A model generated the notes under the pieces. The model ran no database searches, was not told where the DNA came from, and saw only the letters and a program-made list of their open reading frames with translations. Of a stretch of 64,000 bases of DNA, positions 1 to 9,282 are shown one piece after another (within the stretch, counting starts at the first letter, position 1; the number at the start of each line of letters is the position of its first letter). Origin of the DNA: Vibrio sp. ED004 (GTDB taxonomy: Bacteria; Pseudomonadota; Gammaproteobacteria; Enterobacterales; Vibrionaceae). The stretch covers positions 248,001 through 312,000 of the forward strand of contig NZ_CP066149.1 of the NCBI RefSeq assembly GCF_023206395.1. Direction: 5' to 3'. A program made the position numbers and the translations under genes.

Positions 1-587
1 TGTGGACTTCCTAGCTCTGTCTCCTGCCAACTACCGTCTATCATCACGCCACTTTTCAGAAACTGTTTTATCAGCTCTAACACGCTGCTATCTGTGACTC
101 GCCTTCTGATGCTCTTGAGGATCAACTCATGGTCGAGTTTGTCAAAGCACTTCGACAAGTCCATATCTACGACGTGCTGTAATCCGTATCGGCGGATAAA
201 CATCGTGGATTTGTTGATTGCATCGTGACAACTTCGATTCGGTCTATACCCAAAACTTGATGGGTGAAATTGCTCTTCGAAGATGGGGGTGAGGATATCA
301 TTGAGTGCTTGTTGGACAACTCTGTCCCTAACGGTTGGGATCCCAAGCAATCGTACCCCTCCGTCTTCTTTGGGTATCTCTACTCGTTTGACTGGCTGAG
401 GTTTGTATTGCTTGGTTTTGAGTTCAGAGAGGAGTTGATCGAGGTTATCACTCAGATTTTCGGCGTAGTCGCTCAGGCTCTGCTCATCTATTCCAGCCGC
501 GCCTTTCGCTTTCTTTACCTTTTTAAACCCTTTATACAGCCTCTCTTTGTTGAGCAGATGACCATATAAACTGTAATAAACTCGCAC
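1..587 (-). CDS. Group II intron reverse transcriptase/maturase, N-terminal part
   Basis: Partial intron-encoded protein, about 195 codons, running off the left edge. I start it at GTG 587 because AAGGAG lies a few bases upstream. The N-terminus (KGAAGID), the PQPVKRVEIPK segment and the RT block with VVDMDLSKCFD (first catalytic Asp region) and GSPQG are open without a break. The YADD block would lie just beyond the window. The equivalent gene in copy 2 is broken, so this copy may be the active source of protein. It would bind and help splice the intron and copy it into new sites. Whether the unseen C-terminus is intact cannot be judged. Confidence 0.8.
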   Translation of the reverse strand, partial: MRVYYSLYGHLLNKERLYKGFKKVKKAKGAAGIDEQSLSDYAENLSDNLDQLLSELKTKQYKPQPVKRVEIPKEDGGVRLLGIPTVRDRVVQQALNDILTPIFEEQFHPSSFGYRPNRSCHDAINKSTMFIRRYGLQHVVDMDLSKCFDKLDHELILKSIRRRVTDSSVLELIKQFLKSGVMIDGSWQETELGSP

Positions 588-1322
588 TTTCTCTCCTTGG
601 GTTGTGTGCTGTGTGGGGACAAGTGTTTCATGTCCAGTGTGGGTGTTATTTCTCTCTGCTATTCAGCCTTCTAGCTCAATGGCAATTTACTGAAGTGTGT
701 CAGAGTTACTCCCCTATACGGTTTCTTAGCTCAGTATCTTGCTTCCACAATCAACCAAACTAGGAATACCCCGATAGCGATTCGGTTTGGGTATCACTGA
801 AAAAAACATCTGTTCATCACAGACTTAAAGTGTACTTCCTCCCTTCGCAGCACTGAGTGCTTTTGGCATTTCAGTGCTCCATCAGACTTGATGCTGATGG
901 TCAGCTAAGTTTTCTCCTCCACACCATTACTGGGCTTCTCGGGCTTAGCCTTACTCACTACTACGGATTCATCTGCCACCTCGCACCAACACAGCTCTTA
1001 GCTTTCGCTTCGAGTTTGTGCTTCCAGACTTTTGGATGTGGTGTCAGGCTTCCCCAGTTACTGCACTGGCTCCCTGTTAACAATGCCACCTCAAGCACAG
1101 CATAGGTCTGACTGAGTATAGGGCTTCGCGCTATTTCGGACGCTTACCCACCTATACTGCCGAAGCAGGTTTACTTGCGTTGTGTACTGTTAACTTCCTA
1201 TCGCTTCCTTCAGACCCTGCCGTTAGCCAGCAACGCCCTTGCGATTCGGATTATCTTCCCCTCAGTCGGGGTGATTCAGGTTTCTTTCAACCTAACGGGT
1301 TTGCCAGCTTCGCTGGGCAAAC
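1..1322 (-). mobile_element. Group II intron copy 1, cut by the window start
   Basis: Nearly identical to 4256-5583 (I see fewer than about a dozen differences), so this is the 5' part of a second copy of the intron at 3492-5583. It reads leftward and carries a reverse-transcriptase gene. Its right edge (5' end of the intron RNA, minus strand begins GTTTGCCC) abuts the T-tract of the chemoreceptor terminator at 1323-1353. Identity with copy 2 stops exactly there, which defines the boundary to within a few bases. Insertion just after a terminator hairpin is the known habit of group IIC introns, so that class is inferred. The 3' half, including domains V and VI, lies outside the window. Confidence 0.85.
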
Positions 1323-1353
1323 AAAAAAGCCGAATGTGATATTCACATTCGGC
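1323..1353 (-). terminator. Rho-independent terminator of the chemoreceptor gene, used as intron landing site
   Basis: Perfect 11-bp stem (1329-1339 with 1343-1353), 3-base loop, then six T on the minus strand. It lies 22 bases past the chemoreceptor stop codon. The intron sequence starts directly after the T-run. Confidence 0.9.
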
Positions 1354-1374
1354 TTTTAAATTACGAATTAGCGC

Positions 1375-3258
1375 TTAAAGCTTGAAGCGGCTGATTTCAC
1401 TCTCTAGCTCGTGAGACAGTTCAGAAAGCTGTGCTGCTTGCTCTGCAGCTTGGTGTGCTTCGTCTGCTAGCTCGTTAGATACGTCACGGATTCCTTCAGT
1501 GTTACGAGTAATCTCAGACGTTACTGACGCTTGTTCTTCTGCAGCAGAAGCAATCTGTGTTGCCATGTCGCTGATACGTTCAACAGCAGCATGAATTTGC
1601 GTTAGGCTTGCAGCCGCTGAGTTAGCGTCATCAACGCTAGTTTCAGCAAGTGTACGGCTATCATTCATGATGTTAACCGCTTTGCCTGTTGTACCTTGAA
1701 GCAATTCGATAGTCTGTTGAATCTCTTGCGTTGAACCGTGTGTACGTTGGCTCAGAACACGAACTTCATCCGCTACTACTGCGAAACCCCGACCTTGCTC
1801 ACCTGCACGTGCAGCTTCAATCGCCGCATTAAGTGCAAGTAGGTTAGTTTGTTCAGCGATACCTTGAATGTTCGACAGGATAGTGTTGATGCTATTACCG
1901 TGCTCTTCAAGTTCTAGAATCACGTTGGTTGCGATTTGAACTTCTTGAGCAAGGTTTTGGATAGAGCTTTGAGTCTGTGTTACTTGACCAGTACCGTGCT
2001 CACACGCGCCAACCGCTTCAGATGAGTTCTGAGCTGTGTGGTCTGCATTACCCGCGATCTCTTGTGTTGCTGCAGCCATTTCGTTAACGGCTGTCGCTAC
2101 CATGTTGATTTCGTCTTGTTGCATTTGGATACGAGCACTACGTTCTTCAGCTTGAGAAGCCGTTTGACGAGCTTGGTTGCCTAGCGCAGCAGATACTTCG
2201 CTTAGCTTGATCACCATGGTGTGCATGTTGCCCACAAAACGGTTGAAGTTTTCAGCAAGCTTACCGATTTCGTCGTCACTCTTAGGTTCAAGACGTTGAG
2301 TAAGGTCACCCTCACCTGAAGCAATTTCTTCAAGTGCCGCTGAAACACGGTTTAGGTCGCGGAATAGGAAGCTCACTAACCAAGACACCAGTACGATTAC
2401 GATTAGGGTAATAACGATAGCAGTGATGATCAGCTGAGTAAGTAGCGTTGAGTGGTTCGCTTCTTCCGTTGCTTTATCCATCTGAACTGCGAAGATCCAA
2501 TTAGTGTTAGGTACCTTCGTGAAGTAAAGCAGCTTCTCTGCGCCACGTTCTTTAATGATCTCGATGCTACCGGTACGCACTGCGTTCTCGATGATAGGCA
2601 TAGAGATATCGTTTGAAAGCTGGCTCACTGGCTTCAAGCTTAGTGCTGAATCTGGGTGAGCTAGGAATGTACCGTCAGAGGCATCAATTAGCATTGCGTA
2701 AGCGTTGTCACCTACATCTAGGCTAATTACATCGTTAACCAATTGGTCGATAAGTACGTCCGCACCCACTACACCAACAAGTTGGCCATTATGGCGAACA
2801 GGTTCTGCGATAGTGACTAACAGTGCTTTAGTGATCGCATCTTGGTAAGCCGTGGTAATGATTTGCTTACCGGCTGCGTTTGCTTCTTGGTACCAAGGAC
2901 GTTGACGTGGATCGTAATCTGCGCGATTACGTTCAGGGTGTGAACGGTACATTCCGCCTTCTGGAGTACCTAAAAAGATATCGTCAAAGCCACCCGCTAC
3001 ACGAGCTTACTTAAGGAAAGGAACAACATCACTTTCTCGTGAAAACTCATTAAATGCTGATGCGATATCGGTACGGATATCAATCCAGTTTTTAATACCT
3101 TCAGATGCTGCTTCAGATACGCTCTCAGCTCGTAGGTATACGCCATTACGAGTCTGTTCAAATAATTGGTTTGCTGACAACCAAGTCAACGCTGTAGCCA
3201 TAACGACAACAGCAGATAGGCTAGCACCTATCAATTTCTGCTTTAGTGTTAGTTTCAT
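1375..3258 (-). pseudogene. Methyl-accepting chemotaxis protein with an in-frame stop codon
   Basis: A 627-codon chemoreceptor frame split by one TAA at 3007-3009 (codon 84). Both halves are in the same frame and join as a normal receptor: N-terminal membrane helix (about residues 10-29), periplasmic dCache-like sensor domain (motif RQRPWYQEA), a second membrane helix near 290-310, HAMP, then the signalling domain with the conserved hairpin tip ([20 protein letters not shown]). The stop is consistent with a CAA-to-TAA change. A product restarted at Met 2952 would lack the first membrane helix and part of the sensor. It could be a recent pseudogene or a sequencing error; nothing else in the frame is damaged. 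The ligand is unknown. Confidence 0.85.
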
Positions 3259-3492
3259 GTCAAAGTTTCACGAGTGGTGGGAAATCTCGCGCATACTACC
3301 CAATATCAGTATTAAATTCGAGCGATTTCACCATTTAATATTGGAATATAATTTTAAGCAAACCATAAGCTTAACTAATGCCAATTCCTTGGCATTTCGC
3401 CAAATTTAAGGCGGCATTAACTCTGCGGTTATTAGAATTTATATCGCACTTCACATGTTAAAAAGAGACAAAAAACACGGTCAATAGAAACA

Positions 3493-3562
3493 TCGAGTAG
3501 GGTGAGGCGTTACCGCCTCATCCCTCTCACAGAATCGTACGTACGGACCTCGTATACGGCTC
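3493..3562 (-). ncRNA. Group II intron domains V and VI
   Basis: On the minus strand, domain V begins GAGCCGTA (from 3562) and returns TACGATTCT, followed by domain VI, a GATGAGGCGG/CCGCCTCA-type hairpin ending CTACTCGAT with the expected bulged A. In the family the partner of the AGC catalytic triad reads GGTTC; here it reads GATTC, leaving a C-A mismatch, and the apical helix lacks an obvious GNRA loop. Assignment is good; the claim of damage is by eye. Confidence 0.7.
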
Positions 3563-4841
3563 ATGCACACTTCCATTCAGCATATTGGCTGAACACATGC
3601 CCTGTCCTTATTGTTCCAAGATTTACCAATCCTTGGTCATTAAACCATTGATTTGGCATCGCATAGCTTGATAGGGGACTCGCTGCACTGACCCAACTTG
3701 TCATTGAGATATGTTGGAACGGCGGCTTATACCTAACTGTTTTAACCTTCGGTGTAACCGTTGAGGCTTCTTCCAAAGTTTCAACTGGATACTACGAAGT
3801 CTTCTTCGTAGCCACCCCTGCTAACCTTGAAACTCTCTGCTGTTATTGGTGATCCTGAAGTATTGACTGAACCCTCTTAACACTGGGTTTAAAGCTTTTA
3901 TGACTTGCTCAAGTGGATTACCGCACCTCGCTTTGTCAGTCGCTTTAACTTACTTTTGAACCCTTTCAGTTTCTTAGTTTGAATGCGGGTAAATTGACTC
4001 CCGATTTCTACACCTAAGAACTTCACGCCATCACGGCTGTGCGCTATATGTGATTTCGTCTGATTCACTGTGAGTTTAAGCTCTCCTTCTAGGATCTTCG
4101 TCGCTTGTGCAAGGGCATTCTCTGCTCCTGCCTTGCTACGACAGAAGATGAGTATGTCATCCGCATAACGAACGAGCCTATGGTCACGCTTTCGCATTTC
4201 CTGATCGAACGCATCAAGGTAGATATTGGCAATCAAAGGACTGATAACACCACCTTGTGGACTTCCTAGCTCTGTCTCCTGCCAACTACCGTCTATCATC
4301 ACGCCACTTTTCAGAAACTGTTTTATCAGCTCTAACACGCTGCTATCTGTGACTCGCCTTCTGATGCTCTTGAGGATCAACTCATGGTCGAGTTTGTCAA
4401 AGCACTTCGACAAGTCCATATCTACGACGTGCTGTAATCCGTATCGGCGGATAAACATCGTGGATTTGTTGATTGCATCGTGACAACTTCGATTCGGTCT
4501 ATACCCAAAACTTGATGGGTGAAATTGCTCTTCGAAGATGGGGGTGAGGATATCATTGAGTGCTTGTTGGACAACTCTGTCCCTAACGGTTGGGATCCCA
4601 AGCAATCGTACCCCTCCGTCTTCTTTGGGTATCTCTACTCGTTTGACTGGCTGAGGTTTGTATTGCTTGGTTTTGAGTTCAGAGAGGAGTTGATCGAGGT
4701 TATCACTCAGATTTTCGGCGTAGTCGCTCAGGCTCTGCTCATCTATTCCAGCCGCGCCTTTCGCTTTCTTTACCTTTTAAACCCTTTATACAGCCTCTCT
4801 TTGTTGAGCAGATGACCATATAAACTGTAATAAACTCGCAC
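3561..4841 (-). pseudogene. Group II intron reverse transcriptase/maturase, frameshifted
   Basis: Same protein as in copy 1, starting at GTG 4841. One A is missing from an A-run near 4775, giving a stop shortly after residue 22. The RT domain is open again from about 4605 to 3898 and includes YADD (RYADDILIF) and GSPQGG. A second frame change near 3910 is needed to continue into NPLEQVIKALNPVLRGFSQYF, a TAG interrupts the maturase region near 3822, and a third frame change near 3735 leads into the C-terminal GTIRTGHVFSQYAEWKCA. At least four lesions make this non-functional. The remaining RT fragment could at best be made from an internal start. Confidence 0.85.
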
Positions 4842-5583
4842 TTTCTCTCCTTGGGTTGTGTGCTGTGTGCTGTGTGGGGACAAGTGTTTCATGTCCAGTG
4901 TGGGTGTTATTTCTCTCTGCTATTCAGCCTTCTAGCTCAATGGCAATTTACTGAAGTGTGTCAGAGTTACTCCCCTATACGGTTTCTTAGCTCAGTATCT
5001 TGCTTCCACAATCAACCAAACTAGGAATACCCCGATAGCGATTCGGTTTGGGTATCACTGAAAAAACATCTGTTCATCACAGATTTAAAGTGTACTTCCT
5101 CCCTTCGCAGCACTGAGTGCTTTTGGCATTTCAGTGCTCCATCAGACTTGATGCTGATGGTCAGCTAAGTTTTCTCCTCCACACCATTACTGGGCTTCTC
5201 GGGCTTAGCCTTACTCACTACTACGGATTCATCTGCCACCTCGCACCAACACAGCTCTTAGCTTTCGCTTCGAGTTTGTGCTTCCAGACTTTTGGCTGTG
5301 GTGTCAGGCTTCCCCAGTTACTGCACTGGCTCCCTGTTAACAATGCCACCCTCAAGCACAGCATAGGTCTGACTGAGTATAGGGCTTCGCGCTATTTCGG
5401 ACGCTTACCCACCTATATTGCCGAAGCAGGTTTACTTGCGTTGTGTACTGTTAACTTCCTATCGCTTCCTTCAGACCCTGCCGTTAGCCAGCAACGCCCT
5501 TGCGATTCGGATTATCTTCCCCTCAGTCGGGGTGATTCAGGTTTCTTTCAACCTAACGGGTTTGCCAGCTTCGCTGGGCAAAC

Positions 5584-5613
5584 AAAAAAGGCAGAAGAGT
5601 TTCCTCTTCTGCC
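5584..5613 (-). terminator. Rho-independent terminator of the first BCCT gene, used as intron landing site
   Basis: Perfect 10-bp stem (5590-5599 with 5604-5613), TTTC-type loop, six T on the minus strand. The group II intron begins right after the T-run, exactly as in copy 1. Confidence 0.9.
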
Positions 5614-5671
5614 TTCATATTATTTACCGTTCTACTGCGTATAGATTGCTGTAGATTTCAGCTTAAAAAGC

Positions 5672-7243
5672 CTAGCGTTTTTCTGTACGCATACCCATTA
5701 GCAAGCTCACACACATCAGTAATAGAATGATGGTGAATGGCAATGCCGTCGAGATTGCACCCGCTTGTAGAGCTTGTACTGCTTCAGTACCACCAACCCA
5801 CAATAGAGCTACAGCAATCGCACCTTCTAGGAATGCCCAGAACACACGTTGAGGCACTGGTGTATCAACTTTACCACCTGCGGTGATGCTGTCGATTACT
5901 AGCGAGCCTGAGTCAGAAGATGTAATGAAGAATACTAGAACCAATACAACCGCAATAATTGATAGCAGAGTACCAAACGGCAGTGCATCAAACATTTGGA
6001 ACATAGCTAGTGATACATCTGTTAGGCCGTCTTGACCAAGAATACCAATGTTATTCACGATTTGGTCAATCGCCATGCCACCGAATACTGACATCCAGAT
6101 GATAGTCACTGTAGTCGGTACAATCAGAACTGCTGTGATGAACTCACGAACCGTACGACCTTTAGAAACACGTGCGATAAACATACCTACGAATGGAGAC
6201 CATGAAATCCACCAAGCCCAGTAGAATACAGTCCAACCGTGCATCCACGTTTCATCTTCACGACCGTGAGGGTTGCTCAGCGGAATAATATTTTCAATGT
6301 ACGCCATCAATGTAGTTGGGATAGAACCTAGTGTCACCGCGTAGCCGATTAGAGCCACTAAAATAAGCAGTAAGAAAGCAACCAGCATGTTGATGTTACT
6401 GATAACTTTAACGCCACCATCAATACCACGAAGTACTGATACTACCGCCAATAAAGTCACCGCTGTAATCACAATAACTTGCAGCCCTAAGCCCGCTTCG
6501 ATGCCGAATACATGCTGAATACCACTTGCCGCTTGTTGTGCACCAAGACCTAGCGATGTAGCCAGACCAAATAGCGTTGCAAGTACCGCAAGAATATCAA
6601 CAATGTGACCAGCCCAACCCCAAGCTCTATCACCTAAAATTGGGTAAAAGATAGAACGAATTGAAAGAGGCAGCCCCTTGTTGTAAGAGAAAAACGCAAG
6701 TGACAGTGCCACTACACCATAAATCGCCCAAGGGTGTAGACCCCAGTGATACATGGTTGCACCCAATGCCAATTTAGCCGCTTCTGGTGTGTTTGGCTCA
6801 ACACCTAACGGCGTTTCAAACCAACCCGTGAAGTAAGCTGCAGGCTCAGCCACACTCCAGAACATCAAGCCGATACCCATACCTGCGGCAAACAGCATCG
6901 ATAGCCAAGAGAAGAATGAGTAATCTGCCGTCGCATCAACACCACCAAGGCGGATTTTGCCGTATGGAGAAACAATCAAGCCCAAGCAGAAAATTACGAA
7001 AATATTACCCGACCAGATGAAAAGCCAATCAAACGAATTGATAATCTGGCCTTTAACGCCATCTAATGCAGCCTTTGCTGAAGCGGTATCTGTAACAAGA
7101 ACACCGATCAGGAACAAAGCGATAAGTCCCGCACTGATACCAAATACTGGGTTATGAACATCAAAACCCCATTTTTGGACGTTATCTTGACCGACAGTGT
7201 AATCCGTACTGTCGATACTGTATTTATCTATACCTTTAGTCAT
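5672..7243 (-). CDS. BCCT-family transporter (betaine/carnitine/choline type)
   Basis: A 523-residue inner-membrane carrier with about 12 hydrophobic helices. The family signature is clear: the Trp-rich segment FYWAWWISWSPFVGMFIARVSKGRTVREF near residues 330-360 and MGIGLMFWSVAEP near 120. Such carriers import compatible solutes such as betaine, choline or related onium compounds with Na+ or H+; the substrate cannot be read from sequence. It lacks the long C-terminal osmosensory tail of BetP. It follows a close paralogue at 7515-9113, with which it shares the N-terminus (YTVGQDNVQKWGFDVHNPVF), pointing to tandem duplication. The 271-base gap upstream holds the paralogue's terminator, so it is probably transcribed separately. 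Confidence 0.92.
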   Translation of the reverse strand: MTKGIDKYSIDSTDYTVGQDNVQKWGFDVHNPVFGISAGLIALFLIGVLVTDTASAKAALDGVKGQIINSFDWLFIWSGNIFVIFCLGLIVSPYGKIRLGGVDATADYSFFSWLSMLFAAGMGIGLMFWSVAEPAAYFTGWFETPLGVEPNTPEAAKLALGATMYHWGLHPWAIYGVVALSLAFFSYNKGLPLSIRSIFYPILGDRAWGWAGHIVDILAVLATLFGLATSLGLGAQQAASGIQHVFGIEAGLGLQVIVITAVTLLAVVSVLRGIDGGVKVISNINMLVAFLLLILVALIGYAVTLGSIPTTLMAYIENIIPLSNPHGREDETWMHGWTVFYWAWWISWSPFVGMFIARVSKGRTVREFITAVLIVPTTVTIIWMSVFGGMAIDQIVNNIGILGQDGLTDVSLAMFQMFDALPFGTLLSIIAVVLVLVFFITSSDSGSLVIDSITAGGKVDTPVPQRVFWAFLEGAIAVALLWVGGTEAVQALQAGAISTALPFTIILLLMCVSLLMGMRTEKR

Positions 7244-7472
7244 TATCCCTCTCTACGGAATACTAATAGGGTCTATTGACCACGTATCCCTTACTTACCT
7301 GTGACTTAATTACAAACTCGAACCTACAATCCAAGTAGTACAAGCTGTTGTCACAATAATTCAAATACTTGGATGTCTGAAGTTTAGCAGGTTAACTTGT
7401 TGTTTTCAGTAAAGCAGAATCGGTTCGATGGAATTTCAAACAAAATTCACGTAATTACTCAAGTTTATGCCG

Positions 7473-7501
7473 AAAAAAAGGTCGACCCCGTCGACCTTTT
7501 T
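7473..7501 (-). terminator. Terminator of the second BCCT gene
   Basis: AAAAAGGTCGAC-CCC-GTCGACCTTTTT hairpin directly after the stop at 7515; T-run on both strands. Confidence 0.88.
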
Positions 7502-7514
7502 ATGAAAAATACTT

Positions 7515-9113
7515 TTAGCTCAAAGCACTTTGATGCTTAACCAATTGATTTTCTGTTCGTAAACCTAGCAATAAGCTTAGGCACATAAGCAATAATATGA
7601 AGGCAAATGGTAGCGCCATCGATACTGTTCCAGCTTGCAGTGCTTGAATAGATTCAGTACCACCAACCCACAATAGAACCGCTGCAATCGCGCCGCCCAT
7701 CAACGCCCAAAATACGCGTTGTGGAACAGGTGCATCGACTTTACCGCCAGAGGTAATGCTATCGATAACCAATGAACCTGAGTCTGAAGAGGTGATAAAG
7801 AACACCATAATCAAACCAATCGAAACCACTGAAAGAACAGAGCTCATTGGCAACGCATCGTAAGTGTGGAACAGAGAAAGTGTAATATCTTGCAGACCAT
7901 TCACACCAATCTCGCCCACCTTGTTCGCCACTTGGTCAATCGCGATGCCACCGAAAATAGCCATCCAAATGATGATGACTGTCGTTGGGATGAACAGTAC
8001 CGCAACGATGAATTCACGAATCGTACGACCTTTAGAGATACGAGCGATAAACATGCCAACGAATGGAGACCAAGACATCCACCATGCCCAATAGAATACG
8101 GTCCAACCTTGCATCCACGCTTCATCACCACGACCATGAGGATTGCTTAGAGGAATAAAGTTTTCAATGTAGCCCATTAATGCGGTTGGGATAGCTTTAA
8201 TGCCCGCCATGCCACCAGCAATGGTAACAAAAATAAGCAAACCCAAAGCGACCAACATATTGACGTTACTCAGAACCTTCACACCGCCATTGATGCCGCG
8301 AACCACTGACATTGTCGCCAAGAAAGTGACCACTGCGATAACAATCAGCTGCATGCCAATACCGCCATCGGTACCAAACACATGGTTAATACCACTTGTT
8401 GCTTGTTGAGCTCCTAAGCCCAATGAAGTGGCAAGACCAAATAGCGTTGCAAGTACAGCGACGATATCAACAATATGACCGAACCAACCCCAAGTTCTAT
8501 CACCCAAGATTGGATAGAAAATGGAACGGATTGATAGAGGCAAACCTTTATTGAAGGTGAAGAAGGCAAGCGCTAGAGCAACAACAGCGTAAATCGCCCA
8601 ACCGTGAAGACCCCAGTTATAAATAGTTGCACCAAGAGCCAACTTCGCCGCTTCTGGTGAGTAAGCTTCAACACCTAATGGCGTTTCATACCAGCCTGTG
8701 AAGTAAGCTACAGGTTCAGCGACGCCCCAGAACATTAAACCAATACCCATTCCCGCTGCGAATAACATCGACATCCAAGACAGGTTTGAGTGCTCTGCTT
8801 TGGCATCATTGCCACCAATACGTATCTTGCCATACGGGGAGACAATGAGGGCAAAACAGAAAATAACGAAGATGTTTGCTGCCCACATGAAGAAACCATC
8901 GAAATTACCGATGACTTTCCATTTGATTCCATCAAGTGCCGCTTTTGCGGTTTCTGAATCTGCGACTAGAAGTGCAATCAGGAAGAGAATGATCGCTCCT
9001 GCACTGATTCCAAATACTGGGTTATGTACATCAAAACCCCATTTCTGAACGTTATCTTGTCCTACTGTATAATCGGTATTTTCAATACTATACCTATCTT
9101 TTACAGGCTCCAT
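7515..9113 (-). CDS. BCCT-family transporter, paralogue of the neighbouring gene
   Basis: A 532-residue membrane carrier with the same helices and signature (FYWAWWMSWSPFVGMFIARISKGRT) as the gene at 5672-7243. The two match along their whole length, with differences concentrated in loops and the C-terminus; this one has a slightly longer tail (ENQLVKHQSALS). It is the first gene downstream of the two-component pair at 9283-11269 but is separated by a terminator (9206-9228) and a 91-base leader, so it should have its own promoter. Two paralogues kept side by side suggest different affinities or substrates. The substrate is not assigned. Confidence 0.92.
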   Translation of the reverse strand: MEPVKDRYSIENTDYTVGQDNVQKWGFDVHNPVFGISAGAIILFLIALLVADSETAKAALDGIKWKVIGNFDGFFMWAANIFVIFCFALIVSPYGKIRIGGNDAKAEHSNLSWMSMLFAAGMGIGLMFWGVAEPVAYFTGWYETPLGVEAYSPEAAKLALGATIYNWGLHGWAIYAVVALALAFFTFNKGLPLSIRSIFYPILGDRTWGWFGHIVDIVAVLATLFGLATSLGLGAQQATSGINHVFGTDGGIGMQLIVIAVVTFLATMSVVRGINGGVKVLSNVNMLVALGLLIFVTIAGGMAGIKAIPTALMGYIENFIPLSNPHGRGDEAWMQGWTVFYWAWWMSWSPFVGMFIARISKGRTIREFIVAVLFIPTTVIIIWMAIFGGIAIDQVANKVGEIGVNGLQDITLSLFHTYDALPMSSVLSVVSIGLIMVFFITSSDSGSLVIDSITSGGKVDAPVPQRVFWALMGGAIAAVLLWVGGTESIQALQAGTVSMALPFAFILLLMCLSLLLGLRTENQLVKHQSALS

Positions 9114-9205
9114 GCTTCCTCTCTAATTTGCAGCGCACAGTTTGCAACATTGCGTTCGGCGCTTAAATTTCGAAAAGAAGAATATCAACCTGTCGCAAAA
9201 ATACT

Positions 9206-9228
9206 AAAAAAACCTCCATAAAGGAGGC
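9206..9228 (-). terminator. Terminator after the response regulator gene
   Basis: CCTCC-TTTAT-GGAGG stem followed by seven T on the minus strand. Just upstream, 9229-9266 holds a short direct repeat (TAAATTACACATTTA-type, two copies). Confidence 0.8.
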
Positions 9229-9282
9229 CTAAATTACACATTTAGTAATTAAATTACACATTTAATGTAATTTAGCGTAAGA

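Larger units (their letters stand above)
3492..5583 (-). mobile_element. Group II intron copy 2 (about 2.1 kb), IIC-like, decayed
   Basis: Full-length copy. The 5' end abuts the T-tract of the BCCT-gene terminator at 5584-5613. The 3' end is placed at 3492 from the domain VI hairpin and its terminal CTACTCGAT (minus strand). Between them lie the domain I-IV RNA (about 4842-5583) and the reverse-transcriptase gene remnant. Copy 2 differs from copy 1 by scattered substitutions, a 7-base duplication (TGCTGTG near 4862) and one-base indels. The protein gene is broken and domain V looks damaged, so this copy is probably immobile. Confidence 0.85.

Noticed and set aside
264..569. Plus-strand frame opposite the reverse-transcriptase gene (also at 4519-4815)
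   Set aside because: The opposite strand encodes clear RT motifs; this is its shadow.
857..1105. Open frame on the plus strand inside intron copy 1 (again at 5117-5644)
   Set aside because: It lies antisense in the structured intron RNA, is present in both copies only because the DNA is duplicated, and resembles no protein I recognise.
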